The notes: generated by a model not told the origin, from the letters alone. A DNA stretch of 64,000 nucleotides from Dysgonomonas mossii DSM 22836 (GCF_000213575.1 NZ_GL892009.1:1-64000); one strand, 5' to 3'. Shown: positions 17,172 through 27,899, counted from the stretch's first letter. Made by a program: numbers and translations.

Positions 17172-20100
17172 TTATTCATTTCTTCCATGACAGTTTTTAT
17201 ACTTTTTCCCACTGCCACAAAAACAAGGATCATTGCGCCCCGGCTTTTTGTCTACTTGTATAGGAGCTGTCACTCTAGGTCGTTCCTGGGCTGCTTGCCC
17301 TTGACCCGGAGCCGAAGCTCTTTGTTGTCCATCTTCTATATCATTACGTTCGGTACGGTAACGGCTATAGTCTGTCTTTTGTTCCGGTTCAGCCTGACGT
17401 ACTTGTTCCGGTTCACGAACAGGTATCTGTCCACGCATAAGAATTGTTACAGCTTTACTATTTATGCTATTTAACATACTCTTAAACAGATTGAAAGACT
17501 CAAGTTTATAAATCAATAATGGGTCTTTTTGTTCATAGCTGGCATTCTGAACCGATTGGCGCAAATCGTCCATTTCACGAAGATGTTCTTTCCATTCTTC
17601 ATCGATTGTATGAAGGACTATTGATTTTTCAAAAGATTTGATCACATCTTTAGATTGTGTTTCGTATGCCTCTTTCAGATTACAAGAGATATTATAAACA
17701 CGTCTGCCATCTGAGATAGGAATAAGAATGTTCTCGAACTTATCACCTTGTTCTTCGTAAACCTGTTTGATTACCGGATTAGCAATTTCAGCTAAACGGT
17801 CCATCTTATGTTTGAAGTTCTGGATAGCCTTATCATATATCATATCGGTCAATGTATCAGGCTTGGTAGAACGGAATGTCGCTTCATCAACAGGTGGCTC
17901 TGTCGTAAACAAACGTAACATATCAACCGTCAATCCTTCATAATCAAGATTATCGGCATGCTGCTCTGTTAGACTTACAGCCGTATCATATATCATATTC
18001 ACGATATCGATACCAATACGTTCTCCCATAAGAGCATGACGGCGACGTTTGTACACAACTTCACGTTGAGAATTCATCACATCATCATATTCCAACAAGC
18101 GTTTACGAATACCAAAGTTGTTTTCTTCTACTTTCTTCTGAGCTCTTTCTACAGACTTGCTAAGCATATTATGCTCAAGCATTTCTCCTTCTTTAAAGCC
18201 CATACGATCCATCATTCCGGCAATACGTTCCGATGCAAACAAACGCATCAAATCATCCTCTAACGAGATATAGAATACAGATGAACCCGGGTCACCCTGA
18301 CGCCCTGCACGACCTCTCAACTGACGGTCAACGCGACGAGACTCATGCCTTTCTGTACCGATAATCGCCAACCCGCCTGCTTCTTTCACACTTGGCGCAA
18401 GCTTGATGTCAGTACCACGACCGGCCATGTTTGTTGCTATAGTAACAGCTCCCGGTTGTCCGGCAAGAGCTACAACTTCAGCTTCACGCTGGTGCAACTT
18501 AGCATTCAACACATTATGTTTTATCTTACGCATGGTAAGCATCTTACCCAGCAACTCAGAGATTTCGACAGATGTTGTACCCACAAGTACAGCACGGCCT
18601 TCTTCTACTAGTTTTTCTATTTCTTGTATAACCGCTGTATATTTTTCACGTTTTGTTTTATATATACGGTCATTCATATCTTTACGCGCAATCGGTCTAT
18701 TGGTAGGAATTACAACCACATCTAATTTGTAGATGTTCCACAACTCACCTGCTTCCGTCTCAGCTGTACCGGTCATACCCGAAAGCTTGTGATACATACG
18801 GAAATAGTTCTGTAATGTAATAGTTGCAAATGTCTGTGTTGCAGCTTCTACTTTAACACGCTCTTTAGCCTCTATCGCTTGGTGCAATCCGTCCGAATAG
18901 CGGCGACCATCCATAATACGTCCTGTTTGCTCATCAACAATCATTACCTTATTATCGATAACCACATACTCATCATCTCTATCGAATAAAGCATAGGCTT
19001 TTAGCAACTGATTGACTGTATGTACTCGTTCCGACTTGATAGAATAGTTTTGCATCAACTCGTCTTTCTTTTCTGCTTTTTGGCTGTCAGTAAGCGATTG
19101 ATTTTCTAAGTCAGATAATAAAGACCCGATATCAGGCAAAACAAAGAACAACGGGTCATCTGAATTACCTGTAAGCAAATCGATACCTTTATCTGTGAGC
19201 TCTATACTGTTATTTTTTTCATCTATAGTGAAATAAAGATCATCTGTAACGATATGCATATTACGCATTTGTTCGCTCATATAGTGCTCTTCAGTCTTCA
19301 ACATAGATGCCTTTATACCAGGTTCACTAAGGAACTTGATAAGAGGTTTGTTCTTTGGTAACCCTTTGAATGAACGATATAACAACAACGATCCTTCTTC
19401 TTGCTCTTTCTTATCACTGGAAGCCATTTTTGCTTTTGCTTCAGCTAGTAATTTAGTACAAAGATCTCGTTGTGCTTTTACGATAATCTCTACACGTGGA
19501 CGAAATTCTTCAAACAACTGTTGTTCACCCCTAGGTACAGGCCCGGAAATAATCAATGGAGTACGAGCATCGTCAATCAATACGGAGTCAACCTCGTCAA
19601 CAATCGCATAGTTATGCTTGCGTTGAACAAGATCTGACGGATTGATTGCCATATTGTCACGTAGATAATCGAAACCAAACTCATTGTTTGTCCCGAAAGT
19701 AATATCTGCTTGATATGCTTTACGACGACCTTCTGAGTTAGGCTGATGTTTATCGATACAATCTACAGAAAGTCCGTTAAACATGTAAATTGGTCCCATC
19801 CACTCAGAGTCACGTTTTGCCAGATAATCATTCACCGTAACCACATGCACACCATTACCAGTAAGTGCATTAAGGAATACAGGCAAAGTACCTACCAGGG
19901 TTTTACCTTCCCCTGTTGCCATTTCGGCGATTTTACCTTTATGAAGCACAACACCACCAAACAACTGTACATCATAATGGATCATATTCCATTGTATTTC
20001 TGTACCTCCTGCTTGCCAGTGATTTTGATATATAGCTTTATCTCCCTCAATACGCACGAAATCATGATCTACAGCCAACTCTCTATCAAACTCTGTGGCT

Positions 20101-20489
20101 GTAACTATAATCTCTTCATTCTCCGTCAAACGGCGAGCGGTCTCTTTTACAATAGAAAAAGCTTCGGGAAGTACTTCATCTAGTACTTTTTCATACTTGT
20201 CTGTTATTTCTTTTTCCAGCTTATCTACTTCTACCCACACATCCTCACGTTGATCAATATCCAGTGATTCGATATTGGCTTTGAGTTCTGCTATTTTATT
20301 CTTTTCTGCTGCTACGTACTCCTGAACTTTTTGTCTGATCTCCATTGTCTTTGCACGTAATTCATCGTGTGACAGACGTTCGATAGAAGGATATACAGCT
20401 TTGATACGGTCTACATACGGATTGATTTCTTTTAAGTCTCTTTGAGACTTATTTCCGAATAATGATGTTAAAATGTCAGCGAATCCCAT
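17172..20489 (-). CDS. secA: Preprotein translocase ATPase SecA
   Basis: A 1105-residue motor that drives proteins through SecYEG; about 200 residues longer than E. coli SecA, as is usual in Bacteroidetes. Visible are Walker [15 protein letters not shown] (about 190-200), Walker [21 protein letters not shown] (about 295), helicase motif GRGTDIKL, the arginine motif [20 protein letters not shown], and the C-terminal zinc finger [14 protein letters not shown], which binds SecB-like partners and phospholipids. The extra length lies mostly in an insertion after Walker B (charged, ~330-400) and in the linker. It is the last gene of an apparent operon after the DUF4105 and phosphatase-fold genes. 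Confidence 0.98.
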   Translation of the reverse strand: MGFADILTSLFGNKSQRDLKEINPYVDRIKAVYPSIERLSHDELRAKTMEIRQKVQEYVAAEKNKIAELKANIESLDIDQREDVWVEVDKLEKEITDKYEKVLDEVLPEAFSIVKETARRLTENEEIIVTATEFDRELAVDHDFVRIEGDKAIYQNHWQAGGTEIQWNMIHYDVQLFGGVVLHKGKIAEMATGEGKTLVGTLPVFLNALTGNGVHVVTVNDYLAKRDSEWMGPIYMFNGLSVDCIDKHQPNSEGRRKAYQADITFGTNNEFGFDYLRDNMAINPSDLVQRKHNYAIVDEVDSVLIDDARTPLIISGPVPRGEQQLFEEFRPRVEIIVKAQRDLCTKLLAEAKAKMASSDKKEQEEGSLLLYRSFKGLPKNKPLIKFLSEPGIKASMLKTEEHYMSEQMRNMHIVTDDLYFTIDEKNNSIELTDKGIDLLTGNSDDPLFFVLPDIGSLLSDLENQSLTDSQKAEKKDELMQNYSIKSERVHTVNQLLKAYALFDRDDEYVVIDNKVMIVDEQTGRIMDGRRYSDGLHQAIEAKERVKVEAATQTFATITLQNYFRMYHKLSGMTGTAETEAGELWNIYKLDVVVIPTNRPIARKDMNDRIYKTKREKYTAVIQEIEKLVEEGRAVLVGTTSVEISELLGKMLTMRKIKHNVLNAKLHQREAEVVALAGQPGAVTIATNMAGRGTDIKLAPSVKEAGGLAIIGTERHESRRVDRQLRGRAGRQGDPGSSVFYISLEDDLMRLFASERIAGMMDRMGFKEGEMLEHNMLSKSVERAQKKVEENNFGIRKRLLEYDDVMNSQREVVYKRRRHALMGERIGIDIVNMIYDTAVSLTEQHADNLDYEGLTVDMLRLFTTEPPVDEATFRSTKPDTLTDMIYDKAIQNFKHKMDRLAEIANPVIKQVYEEQGDKFENILIPISDGRRVYNISCNLKEAYETQSKDVIKSFEKSIVLHTIDEEWKEHLREMDDLRQSVQNASYEQKDPLLIYKLESFNLFKSMLNSINSKAVTILMRGQIPVREPEQVRQAEPEQKTDYSRYRTERNDIEDGQQRASAPGQGQAAQERPRVTAPIQVDKKPGRNDPCFCGSGKKYKNCHGRNE

Positions 20490-20535
20490 ATATTTAGTTA
20501 GTTTATTTTCTTTTTATTTTGTTTGTTTTATTGTA

Positions 20536-22134
20536 CTACCAAATTAACTCCGGTAAAGGCTCTTCTTTTGCTCCATTAGGAGACCTTATACGCATTATAT
20601 ATGTTACCGAAGGAGCTATTTCTGTAGCTTTAATCGTCCTTCTTATTCTGGCGGGCTTAATATTATTGCCAAAGAAAATTACAGGGCTCACAATCGCATT
20701 ATTACGAGTCTGTTTTTCTTTAAATGAAGCATCTTGCTCGTTTACGATTTTATAGCCGGGCTGTAATTCGACAAATAGATCGCCAGAGTTCTCTTTAGTA
20801 TAGCCATTCTTATAATATTCCATTACAGGATTCCACTGACCGTGCTGTATTTGATATGAAGTATATACTTCTTGCACGCCGGTAAATTCAGAAACAAACT
20901 CTGCCGCTTTTTCCTGTATTTCTTGTAATGATATATTTTTACTCTTTATCAGTTCTCTATTCAGATAAACCTGCCCTTTATAGAATTTATCAACCCATTG
21001 CCCATCTCTGCCATATATAGCCATTAGGTACATATTCAGCAATGCTTCGCAACGATTGACATAGAATTTATTTTCAGGGATATTTGAATTTGATAAAGCT
21101 GTGGACGTTGTATGTTCCGACGAATTATAATATCCGGTAGATGTGACAAAGATCAATGTATTTTTAAGACCCACAGTCATCTCTACTTCGTCTAACAACT
21201 TTTCTATTTCTTTGTCAAGGCAGCTATAAATATCTTGAATTTCGTATGAGTAATCAGAAACTCCCGGAAAGTTCCCTGCATAGAATGTCAAAGACAAAAA
21301 GTCAGGATTAGTGCGTTTTCCTAATTCTGCTTTAGAAAGCAAAGTCATAGCCGAAGACCTCACATTTTCATTTACAACAGGAATTTGTTTTGCTAAAATA
21401 TAAGTCTGCTTATCTCCTCCCATAAAGTGCTGGAAAGACGATTCGCTTTGTTCATAAGGAAAAGCCTTATAGGTACTAACTTCCTTAGAAGGACGCCAAT
21501 ACATACTCCAAACCTTAGATGCAAAGTTTGTTGTACTACGATTATCCTGATCTACCGACCAATAAAAATCTTTATAATAAGTAGTTGAAGCCCATTTGCC
21601 GGTATAGTCATCTATCCAGAAAGCAGAATTGCCTCTTTTGCCGGATGATATCAAAGCTTGAGCTATTTGGGGTGCAAAGGAGTATACGTCAGATTTTCCT
21701 TGCGATGCCATCTTCAACTCATCTGTTATAGTAGAGGTTTTGATAGCCAAAGGAGAAACTTTATCCTGTGTATAGTTACCTAAGAAAGCTTCATCTGTAA
21801 ATGTTGAGACCTCTTGCCTCTTAGCTACAATGTACTTTTTATTTCCTACGATACCATGATAAAAAGGTGAAGCACCTGTGTATATAGTGGCAATTGCAGA
21901 AGCATCGTCTAAATTAGGGAAATCAAATTTTATATTCTGATATACCAGTCCTTCATTTAAGAGACGTTTGAAGCCCCTTTCAGAAAATGAACCTTGAAAG
22001 AGTTCTAGATAATCACCTCTCAGCTGATCAATAGTTATTCCAATCACCAACTTCGGCACCTCGTGAACAGAAGTCTGTGCCTGAACAGATGTTATGGTTA
22101 ATACTGCAACTAAAGAGGTTAGTATTCTTATCAT
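20536..22134 (-). CDS. Alkaline-phosphatase-superfamily protein lacking catalytic residues (likely pseudoenzyme)
   Basis: A 532-residue exported protein with a signal peptide ending VQAQ. The fold signature is clear: LVIGITIDQLRGDYLELF with the first metal-ligand Asp36, then IATIYTGASPFYHGIVGN. By alignment in my head, the usual nucleophile box T-P-G-H-A-T is here A78-S-A-I-A-T, the usual S-x-D-xx-GH metal box near LSLTFY is AGNFPGVSDYS, and the usual T-A-D-H-G is VTSTGYYN. So the nucleophile and most metal ligands appear to be lost while the scaffold remains, suggesting a binding or regulatory role rather than hydrolysis. It overlaps the DUF4105 gene by four bases (ATGA) and precedes secA by 46 bases. 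Confidence 0.8.
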   Translation of the reverse strand: MIRILTSLVAVLTITSVQAQTSVHEVPKLVIGITIDQLRGDYLELFQGSFSERGFKRLLNEGLVYQNIKFDFPNLDDASAIATIYTGASPFYHGIVGNKKYIVAKRQEVSTFTDEAFLGNYTQDKVSPLAIKTSTITDELKMASQGKSDVYSFAPQIAQALISSGKRGNSAFWIDDYTGKWASTTYYKDFYWSVDQDNRSTTNFASKVWSMYWRPSKEVSTYKAFPYEQSESSFQHFMGGDKQTYILAKQIPVVNENVRSSAMTLLSKAELGKRTNPDFLSLTFYAGNFPGVSDYSYEIQDIYSCLDKEIEKLLDEVEMTVGLKNTLIFVTSTGYYNSSEHTTSTALSNSNIPENKFYVNRCEALLNMYLMAIYGRDGQWVDKFYKGQVYLNRELIKSKNISLQEIQEKAAEFVSEFTGVQEVYTSYQIQHGQWNPVMEYYKNGYTKENSGDLFVELQPGYKIVNEQDASFKEKQTRNNAIVSPVIFFGNNIKPARIRRTIKATEIAPSVTYIMRIRSPNGAKEEPLPELIW

Positions 22135-23369
22135 TTTCGCCTAGGCAAGCTATAATCAGCTCTTTTCTTTAACTTTTTAAGTTGTAAAATATTCATCCCC
22201 GATCTTATACACAACGATAAGATGAATGGGATAAAGGCTATCTCTAATTGTTGTGGTATCAAACACCATGCCAAAAGAAAAGCCAAAAGTGCTACAAAGT
22301 TAATAAAATGATAACAACTTATGAATTTTGAAAGTGATTTTACAAAGAATAAACAAGCAACGATTAATTGAAGCGGATTTAACCACACTATATTCCAGTT
22401 TGGATTAACACATGGATGAATGGAAAAGAACATCAAAAAGAAAATTACACATCCTCCAATTCCTGCTACAATAAACAACAGTGTATCATAAATTTGTCCT
22501 AATGTAAACCACCTTTTTTTATAGACTAAGAAAGACAAGAGTATAGTAATCAACAACAAGATACAGCCGACATATAATGGTTGTATGTGATTTTCCGAAA
22601 CTAATTCTTGCGGCATCAAGAGTTGCTGCTCTTTTAATACAAAGTTTCTGTATGTACCATCAGTATTTTTAATGCGAGCCCCTTCGTTGGCTTTCATCAA
22701 ATAAGCCGGTAAAAAATCCTTTTGCTTGTCTGTGATTACCTTATCAGCATCTGCCCCAATTATGATATCTATACCGAATTTAGTCCATGGCTGTATTCCA
22801 ACGCACTCCCACACTAGGTCTCGGTATGTTTGTTGCTTATCAGTTGGAGTATACTCTATTTCTCCCTGTACATATTTCTCTACGATATCACGAGGTCGAG
22901 TAGCACAGTTATCATAAAAGAAGTTATAAAGATATTCCCTGTTTTCGGGATTAGAGTTTTGAGCTAGAGCATCAAATATCTCTTGCTTTTCTTTCAAGGT
23001 CAAATTATAAACCTGCTCGGTAACTCCTACACCTCTTTGTCCATACTCTTCTATGTAATACTTGAAAGGTATAGAACCAACCATATAGTAAGTTTCTCCC
23101 TTGACAAACCTATATATGAAATTATCACTATTGAAGTCAAATAAGCCGTAGTTGAACACGACATCTAAATGTTGTGTTGTATCACAAACCCGAATAGCCG
23201 TATGCCCAAATAGAGCATATATCTCTTTTTCCCAAGCAGAACTAGTCAGTAAACTTATTTGAGCTGTATCACTAAGAGTTATGGGCGACCGGAATGCATT
23301 CTGCTGTGACCGTAATCCCTGCGAAAAGGATGCTATGATCAAAAAAACAATAAAGAATAGGTTTCGCAT
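22131..23369 (-). CDS. DUF4105 / Lnb-type membrane protein (putative lipoprotein N-acyltransferase)
   Basis: A 412-residue protein with a signal peptide (cleavage near LRSQ), a periplasmic DUF4105 domain and about five C-terminal membrane helices (from about residue 265: PLYVGCILLLITILLSFLVY). The domain shows the His in LFGHTAIRV (His56) and the Cys in FYDNCATRPRD (Cys155), a pair expected for a thiol acyltransferase. DUF4105 proteins include Lnb, reported in Bacteroides as the enzyme that N-acylates lipoproteins in the absence of Lnt; assignment here is by family resemblance. It is first in an operon with a phosphatase-fold protein and secA, so an envelope-biogenesis unit is plausible. Confidence 0.82.
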   Translation of the reverse strand: MRNLFFIVFLIIASFSQGLRSQQNAFRSPITLSDTAQISLLTSSAWEKEIYALFGHTAIRVCDTTQHLDVVFNYGLFDFNSDNFIYRFVKGETYYMVGSIPFKYYIEEYGQRGVGVTEQVYNLTLKEKQEIFDALAQNSNPENREYLYNFFYDNCATRPRDIVEKYVQGEIEYTPTDKQQTYRDLVWECVGIQPWTKFGIDIIIGADADKVITDKQKDFLPAYLMKANEGARIKNTDGTYRNFVLKEQQLLMPQELVSENHIQPLYVGCILLLITILLSFLVYKKRWFTLGQIYDTLLFIVAGIGGCVIFFLMFFSIHPCVNPNWNIVWLNPLQLIVACLFFVKSLSKFISCYHFINFVALLAFLLAWCLIPQQLEIAFIPFILSLCIRSGMNILQLKKLKKRADYSLPRRK

Positions 23370-23530
23370 TGTATTATTAGCGGATTTTATTCACAAATAT
23401 AAAACAATAAGCGATAGAATTTATTTATAAGTATATATATTTTATTTCAAGTTGTGAATTTTACTTAAAAACAGGAACTACACAAAGAACTTAATTCAGA
23501 AACAAGAGTTTATAAACGAATATAATTCTA

Positions 23531-23538
23531 TATTTTTG
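23531..23538 (+). promoter_or_regulatory. -7 element of the nitroreductase promoter
   Basis: TATTTTTG matches TAnnTTTG, 31 bases before the ATG. A good TTTG -33 element is not seen (AGTTTA near 23507). On the other strand TATATTTG (23401-23394) is a candidate -7 for the DUF4105 operon. Confidence 0.4.
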
Positions 23539-23569
23539 TTTCTGTTAATTATAAAATTAGGTTACAATT

Positions 23570-24172
23570 ATGAAAAAAGGTTTATTAGCCCTTGCGTTAT
23601 TTTGTTTAATAAATTGTGTCTCTGCCCAGGATATACAATTAGTTCCTCCAACCAAAACAGGAGGAAAACCTTTGATGGAGGCCCTGAATGAACGTCAGTC
23701 TCATAGATCATTCGAATATAAAGAGATGCCGACTCAAACCCTATCCGATCTTCTTTGGGCTGCTTATGGTTTCAACAGAGAAGATAAACGGACAGTTCCT
23801 TCGTCCCAAAACCGTCAGGAAGTAGATGTATATGTAATGCTGAGCTCAGGTATATATATTTATGATGCTAAGGATAACATACTAAAGATGAAAGAGAAAG
23901 GCGATTTCAGAAAGGCACTCGGACAGCCAAACATTTCAGACAATGCCTCATTGACTCTAATCTATGTGGCAAATATGGATAAAGCATCTAACCGCGAAGC
24001 CGGATTTATCGATAGTGGGTTTATCGCTCAGAATGTATACTTGTATTGTGCCTCTGTAGGTTTAGGGTCTGTAGCAAGGGGATCATTTACTCGCCCTGAT
24101 CTACACAATACATTGAAACTTACTGACAAACAGGAAATAACATTCGTTCAACCAGTAGGATATATTAAGTAA
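23570..24172 (+). CDS. Exported nitroreductase-family protein (SagB-like)
   Basis: A 200-residue protein with a signal peptide (KKGLLALALFCLINCVSAQ), so it acts outside the cytoplasm, which is unusual for the FMN-binding nitroreductase fold. Motifs include the FMN-phosphate-binding ERQSHRSFEYKEM, LSDLLWAAYGFNR, a Pro/Ser-rich loop TVPSSQNRQEV, and the C-terminal AQNVYLYCASVGLGSVARGS. SagB/ThcOx-type oxidoreductases share this layout. The natural electron donor and substrate are unknown. It is a single gene, convergent with mfd. Confidence 0.87.
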   Translation: MKKGLLALALFCLINCVSAQDIQLVPPTKTGGKPLMEALNERQSHRSFEYKEMPTQTLSDLLWAAYGFNREDKRTVPSSQNRQEVDVYVMLSSGIYIYDAKDNILKMKEKGDFRKALGQPNISDNASLTLIYVANMDKASNREAGFIDSGFIAQNVYLYCASVGLGSVARGSFTRPDLHNTLKLTDKQEITFVQPVGYIK

Positions 24173-24193
24173 ATATCATATTTACAATAATAT

Positions 24194-24225
24194 AGAAGGG
24201 AAAGGCGTAAGTCTTTCTCTTCTTT
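24194..24225 (+). terminator. Terminator after the nitroreductase gene
   Basis: AGAAGGGAAAGG (24194-24205) pairs with TCTTTCTCTTCT (24212-24223) with two G-U pairs, loop CGTAAG, then TTTGTTTA. It lies just before the end of the convergent mfd gene. Confidence 0.65.
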
Positions 24226-24227
24226 GT

Positions 24228-27200
24228 TTACAGCCCGTTTATTTCCGATAATACCATACACGCAGTCTCTACATTTGGAATGCTCTGTATGCTCACCGAA
24301 CGCCTTCCGTTCCTGTCTTTCAATTCGCACTTACGAGGATACTTTTGGATGTAATTGAGAAGTTTCTCAAATGCTTTAGACTGATAGTATGGTGATTCCG
24401 GATTTGTAACCAAGAACAAACTCATTCGTCCATTCTTTAAAACTACCTTTTCAATACCCAGTGTTTTGGCTATAGATCGAAGCTTAACCACTAGAATCAA
24501 CTCTCGGCCTTCCGGCGGAATTTTCCCGAAACGGTCTTCGAGACGCTCTGTAAATTGCATTATATCCGACTCTTTCTCCATGTTATCGAGCTCTCTATAG
24601 AGTGTAATACGTTCAGAATCGTTTGGTATATAAAGAGCAGGGAACAAAAGTTCAAGATCACTTTCTATCTGAACATCATCTACAAAGTTCTCACCCGAGA
24701 TCTTATTATCTTCATCAGCTTCATGATAGAGTTCTGCAAACTCATCGTTTTTCAGCTCATTAACTGCCTCTGTCAATATTTTCTGATATACTTCATATCC
24801 TAAATCTGCGATAAAACCACTTTGTTCTGCACCAAGTAAATTTCCGGCTCCACGTATATCTAAATCCTGCATAGCAATATGGAATCCATGCCCCAGTTCC
24901 GAGAAGTTCTCAATTGCTTGCAATCGTCTTCTAGCCTCAGGGGTGAGGGTATGCAACGGAGGTGCTAAAAGATATGCAAAAGCCTTCTTATTACTTCGTC
25001 CAACACGTCCACGCAATTGATGCAGATCGCTCAAGCCGAAATTCTGAGCATTGTTTATTATTATCGTATTTGCATTGGGGATATCAATACCCGACTCTAC
25101 AATTGAGGTTGCCAGCAATACGTCATATTCTTGGTTTACAAAGTCTATAATAATTGATTCCAGCTTTGCAGGGTCCATCTGTCCATGCCCTACAGCAATG
25201 CGTGCATCGGGGACTTCTCGTTTTATTATATCTTCTAGTTCATGTATACTCTTTATCCGATTGTTGATAAAGAAAACCTGCCCATTACGGCTCATTTCAA
25301 ACTCTATCGCTTCACGAATAATCAACGGATCGAAAGTATGTACTTCCGTCTGTATCGGATACCTGTTTGGTGGAGGGGTTGTAATTGCAGACAAGTCTCT
25401 TGCTCCCATTAACGAAAACTGTAATGTACGTGGAATAGGCGTAGCTGTCATCGTTAAAGTATCCACATTAGACTTCATTTGCTTCAATTTCTCTTTTACA
25501 GCAACACCAAACTTTTGCTCTTCGTCTATTATTAGCAAGCCTAAATCTTTAAACTGTATATCTTTGCCTACAATACGATGCGTACCAATCAGTATATCAA
25601 CTTTTCCCTCCTTCAAATCGTTTATAACCTCTTTAATTTGTCCTGCCGACCGTGCCCTGCTGATATATTCTACACGGCAAGGAAAGTCTTTAAGCCTCTC
25701 TTTAAATGTTTGATAGTGCTGATAGGCTAAAACTGTTGTAGGAACCAATACTGCAACTTGCTTATTATCTGTTACGGCCTTAAATGCAGCCCGGATAGAT
25801 ACTTCTGTTTTTCCAAACCCAACATCGCCACAAATCAAGCGATCCATCGGTTTGCTGTTCTCCATATCAAGTTTTACATCCGCAGTCGCTTTTACCTGAT
25901 CGGGAGTATCTTCATAAATAAATGAGGCTTCGAGCTCATGTTGTAAAAAAGAATCGGGAGCGAAGCTAAACCCTTCTTCTTGTCGGCGTTTGGCGTATAG
26001 CTGTATCAGGTCACGGGCAATGTCTTTTACTTTATTTTTGGTCTTCTCCTTAATCTTATTCCATGCCCCTGTACCTAACTTATTGATACGTGGCGGTTCG
26101 CCTTCCTTGCCTCTATATTTTGATATTTTATGTAAAGAGTGCAGGGAAACAAATATCACATCATTGTTCAAATAAATGAGTTTTATCAACTCCTGCATCT
26201 TACCATTCATATCAGACCGCACAAGTCCGCCAAATTGGCCTACACCATGATCGATATGTACGATATAATCTCCTATCTGAAACTGCTGAAGCTCCTTTAA
26301 AGACAGTGCAAACTTCCCAGAACGTACCCTATCGGATTTAAGGTTGTATTTATGATAACGGTCAAAAATCTGGTGATCGGTAAAACAACAGATCTTTAAA
26401 GTTTCATCAACAAACCCTTCGGATAGAGTCCTCTCCACAGGTGTAAAATTGATATTATCTCCCCTGTCTTCAAAAATAGACTTTAGCCGTTTCTGTTGCT
26501 TCTCACTGTCACTTAATATATATATAGTATAATCTTTATCGAGATACTTGTGAAGAGTTTCACTGATCAGATCAAAGTTTTTATGAAACGAAGGTTGTAT
26601 ATCTGTTTTGAATTCGACAACAGCTTCTGCCTGTATTTTATTCCCGAAATGAATATGCTTGAATCTCTTAACCAATGAATCATATTCATCTCTTAGCGTC
26701 AACTTATTTTGTAAATCTTTTTCATATTCAGGGTTATCCAAAATAGTAGAATCATTATAGACACTCTCTACTTTGTCGCTAGCCCATACAAAATCCTTGA
26801 ATGCAATAACCGTATCCTTTGGAATCAGCTTCAGCAATGACTCCCTATCCATATTCGACTTTTGCATGTCAGGGATAATCTGTATCTGCTTTAGTTTCTC
26901 TTTCGACAACTGTGTTTCGATATCAAAAGTTCGTATAGTACTCACTTCGTCACCGAAAAAGTCGATACGATAAGGATATTCGCTCGAAAAAGAAAAAACG
27001 TCCAGTATACTTCCCCTGATAGCATACTGCCCGGGTTCATATACATAATCAACGTATTCAAATCCAAAACTATCCAACATCTCAGACACAAAATTACGAT
27101 CGATCTCTTCATCCACCGACATCTGTATCGTATTCTTCTTCAGGATGTCTTTAGCCACAGCCTTTTCGGCTAATGCCTCCGGATAAGTTACAATTATCAG

Positions 27201-27554
27201 ATTCTTGTCTTCAACTTGCAACTGTCCCATCACCTCCGTACGGAGAATTTCATTGGCAGCATCTATCTGTCCGTATTTTATCGCCCGTTTGTATGCTGAA
27301 GGAAAGAATAAAACTTTATCCGAGTCTAAAATCTGATTCAGGTCGTGATAAAAATACCCCGCACTTTCTAAGTCGTTTAGCACAAACAAATAGCAGCTAT
27401 CTGTCTTATGAAACAAGGCTGTAGCAAACATAGACGCTGACGAACCCTTCAAACCTTTAACATAGATATCTTTATGTTTAGACAATAAATCTATTATTGC
27501 GGGTATATTTTTGTGAGTCTCAAAAATCTGTTGTAGTATGGATAATTTTAGCAC
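24228..27554 (-). CDS. mfd: Transcription-repair coupling factor Mfd
   Basis: A 1108-residue ATP-dependent translocase that removes stalled RNA polymerase from damaged DNA and recruits UvrA. The UvrB-like N-terminus (FFPSAYKRAIKYGQ, ILDVFSFSSEYPYRIDFFGD), the RNA-polymerase interaction domain (QIGDYIVHIDHGVGQFGGL), Walker A ICGDVGFGKTEVSIRAAF, DEEQ box IIDEEQKFGVAVKEKLKQ, TATPIPRTLQ and the motif VI region HQLRGRVGRSNKKAFAYLL are in the usual order. The TRCF C-terminal domain follows (GREL to NVETAC). It appears monocistronic with its start at 27554; TAATTTTG at 27584-27577 could be its -7 element. Confidence 0.97.
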   Translation of the reverse strand: MLKLSILQQIFETHKNIPAIIDLLSKHKDIYVKGLKGSSASMFATALFHKTDSCYLFVLNDLESAGYFYHDLNQILDSDKVLFFPSAYKRAIKYGQIDAANEILRTEVMGQLQVEDKNLIIVTYPEALAEKAVAKDILKKNTIQMSVDEEIDRNFVSEMLDSFGFEYVDYVYEPGQYAIRGSILDVFSFSSEYPYRIDFFGDEVSTIRTFDIETQLSKEKLKQIQIIPDMQKSNMDRESLLKLIPKDTVIAFKDFVWASDKVESVYNDSTILDNPEYEKDLQNKLTLRDEYDSLVKRFKHIHFGNKIQAEAVVEFKTDIQPSFHKNFDLISETLHKYLDKDYTIYILSDSEKQQKRLKSIFEDRGDNINFTPVERTLSEGFVDETLKICCFTDHQIFDRYHKYNLKSDRVRSGKFALSLKELQQFQIGDYIVHIDHGVGQFGGLVRSDMNGKMQELIKLIYLNNDVIFVSLHSLHKISKYRGKEGEPPRINKLGTGAWNKIKEKTKNKVKDIARDLIQLYAKRRQEEGFSFAPDSFLQHELEASFIYEDTPDQVKATADVKLDMENSKPMDRLICGDVGFGKTEVSIRAAFKAVTDNKQVAVLVPTTVLAYQHYQTFKERLKDFPCRVEYISRARSAGQIKEVINDLKEGKVDILIGTHRIVGKDIQFKDLGLLIIDEEQKFGVAVKEKLKQMKSNVDTLTMTATPIPRTLQFSLMGARDLSAITTPPPNRYPIQTEVHTFDPLIIREAIEFEMSRNGQVFFINNRIKSIHELEDIIKREVPDARIAVGHGQMDPAKLESIIIDFVNQEYDVLLATSIVESGIDIPNANTIIINNAQNFGLSDLHQLRGRVGRSNKKAFAYLLAPPLHTLTPEARRRLQAIENFSELGHGFHIAMQDLDIRGAGNLLGAEQSGFIADLGYEVYQKILTEAVNELKNDEFAELYHEADEDNKISGENFVDDVQIESDLELLFPALYIPNDSERITLYRELDNMEKESDIMQFTERLEDRFGKIPPEGRELILVVKLRSIAKTLGIEKVVLKNGRMSLFLVTNPESPYYQSKAFEKLLNYIQKYPRKCELKDRNGRRSVSIQSIPNVETACMVLSEINGL

Positions 27555-27705
27555 TGTAAAAAATTTAATTGGGATGCAAAATTAATAAAATTATTGTTGT
27601 GTTGTATTTGCAACGTGTTTATAATATGGATATAATATATAAATTTTATCAATACCGAACATTTAATACCACATATCAAATCAATGTAAATATTACTCTC
27701 AAAAA

Positions 27706-27801
27706 GTGACAAAACGAACAAATAACAACATGCTATAAATAAACACATTACAGACAAAAGGTGACAAAAGTGACACTTTTATAAAGGTTTTATAGTGTCA
27801 C
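27706..27801. promoter_or_regulatory. GTGACA repeats with a long dyad
   Basis: GTGACA occurs at 27706-27711, 27761-27766 and 27770-27775, and inverted (TGTCAC) at 27796-27801. AAAGTGACACT (27767-27777) and AGTGTCACTTT (27794-27804) form an 11-base inverted repeat around an AT-rich centre. It lies between the divergent mfd and ilv promoters and could be an operator or a terminator-like structure. Confidence 0.45.
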
Positions 27802-27899
27802 TTTATATATACTCGAAAACCTCTATCATTAGACAATTTTCTACGAATATTGCAACATCAATTACAAGTGCTGAAGCCAATCTATTAAGAGGTATTTAA

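Noticed and set aside
25051-25713. A 220-codon plus-strand frame inside mfd, and similar long frames opposite meaB (10843-11349) and secA (19746-20183).
   Set aside because: They are antisense shadows of conserved genes, with compositions set by the codons of the real gene.
27548-27757. A 69-codon frame upstream of mfd on the minus strand.
   Set aside because: It overlaps the mfd start and promoter region and has the composition of AT-rich non-coding DNA.
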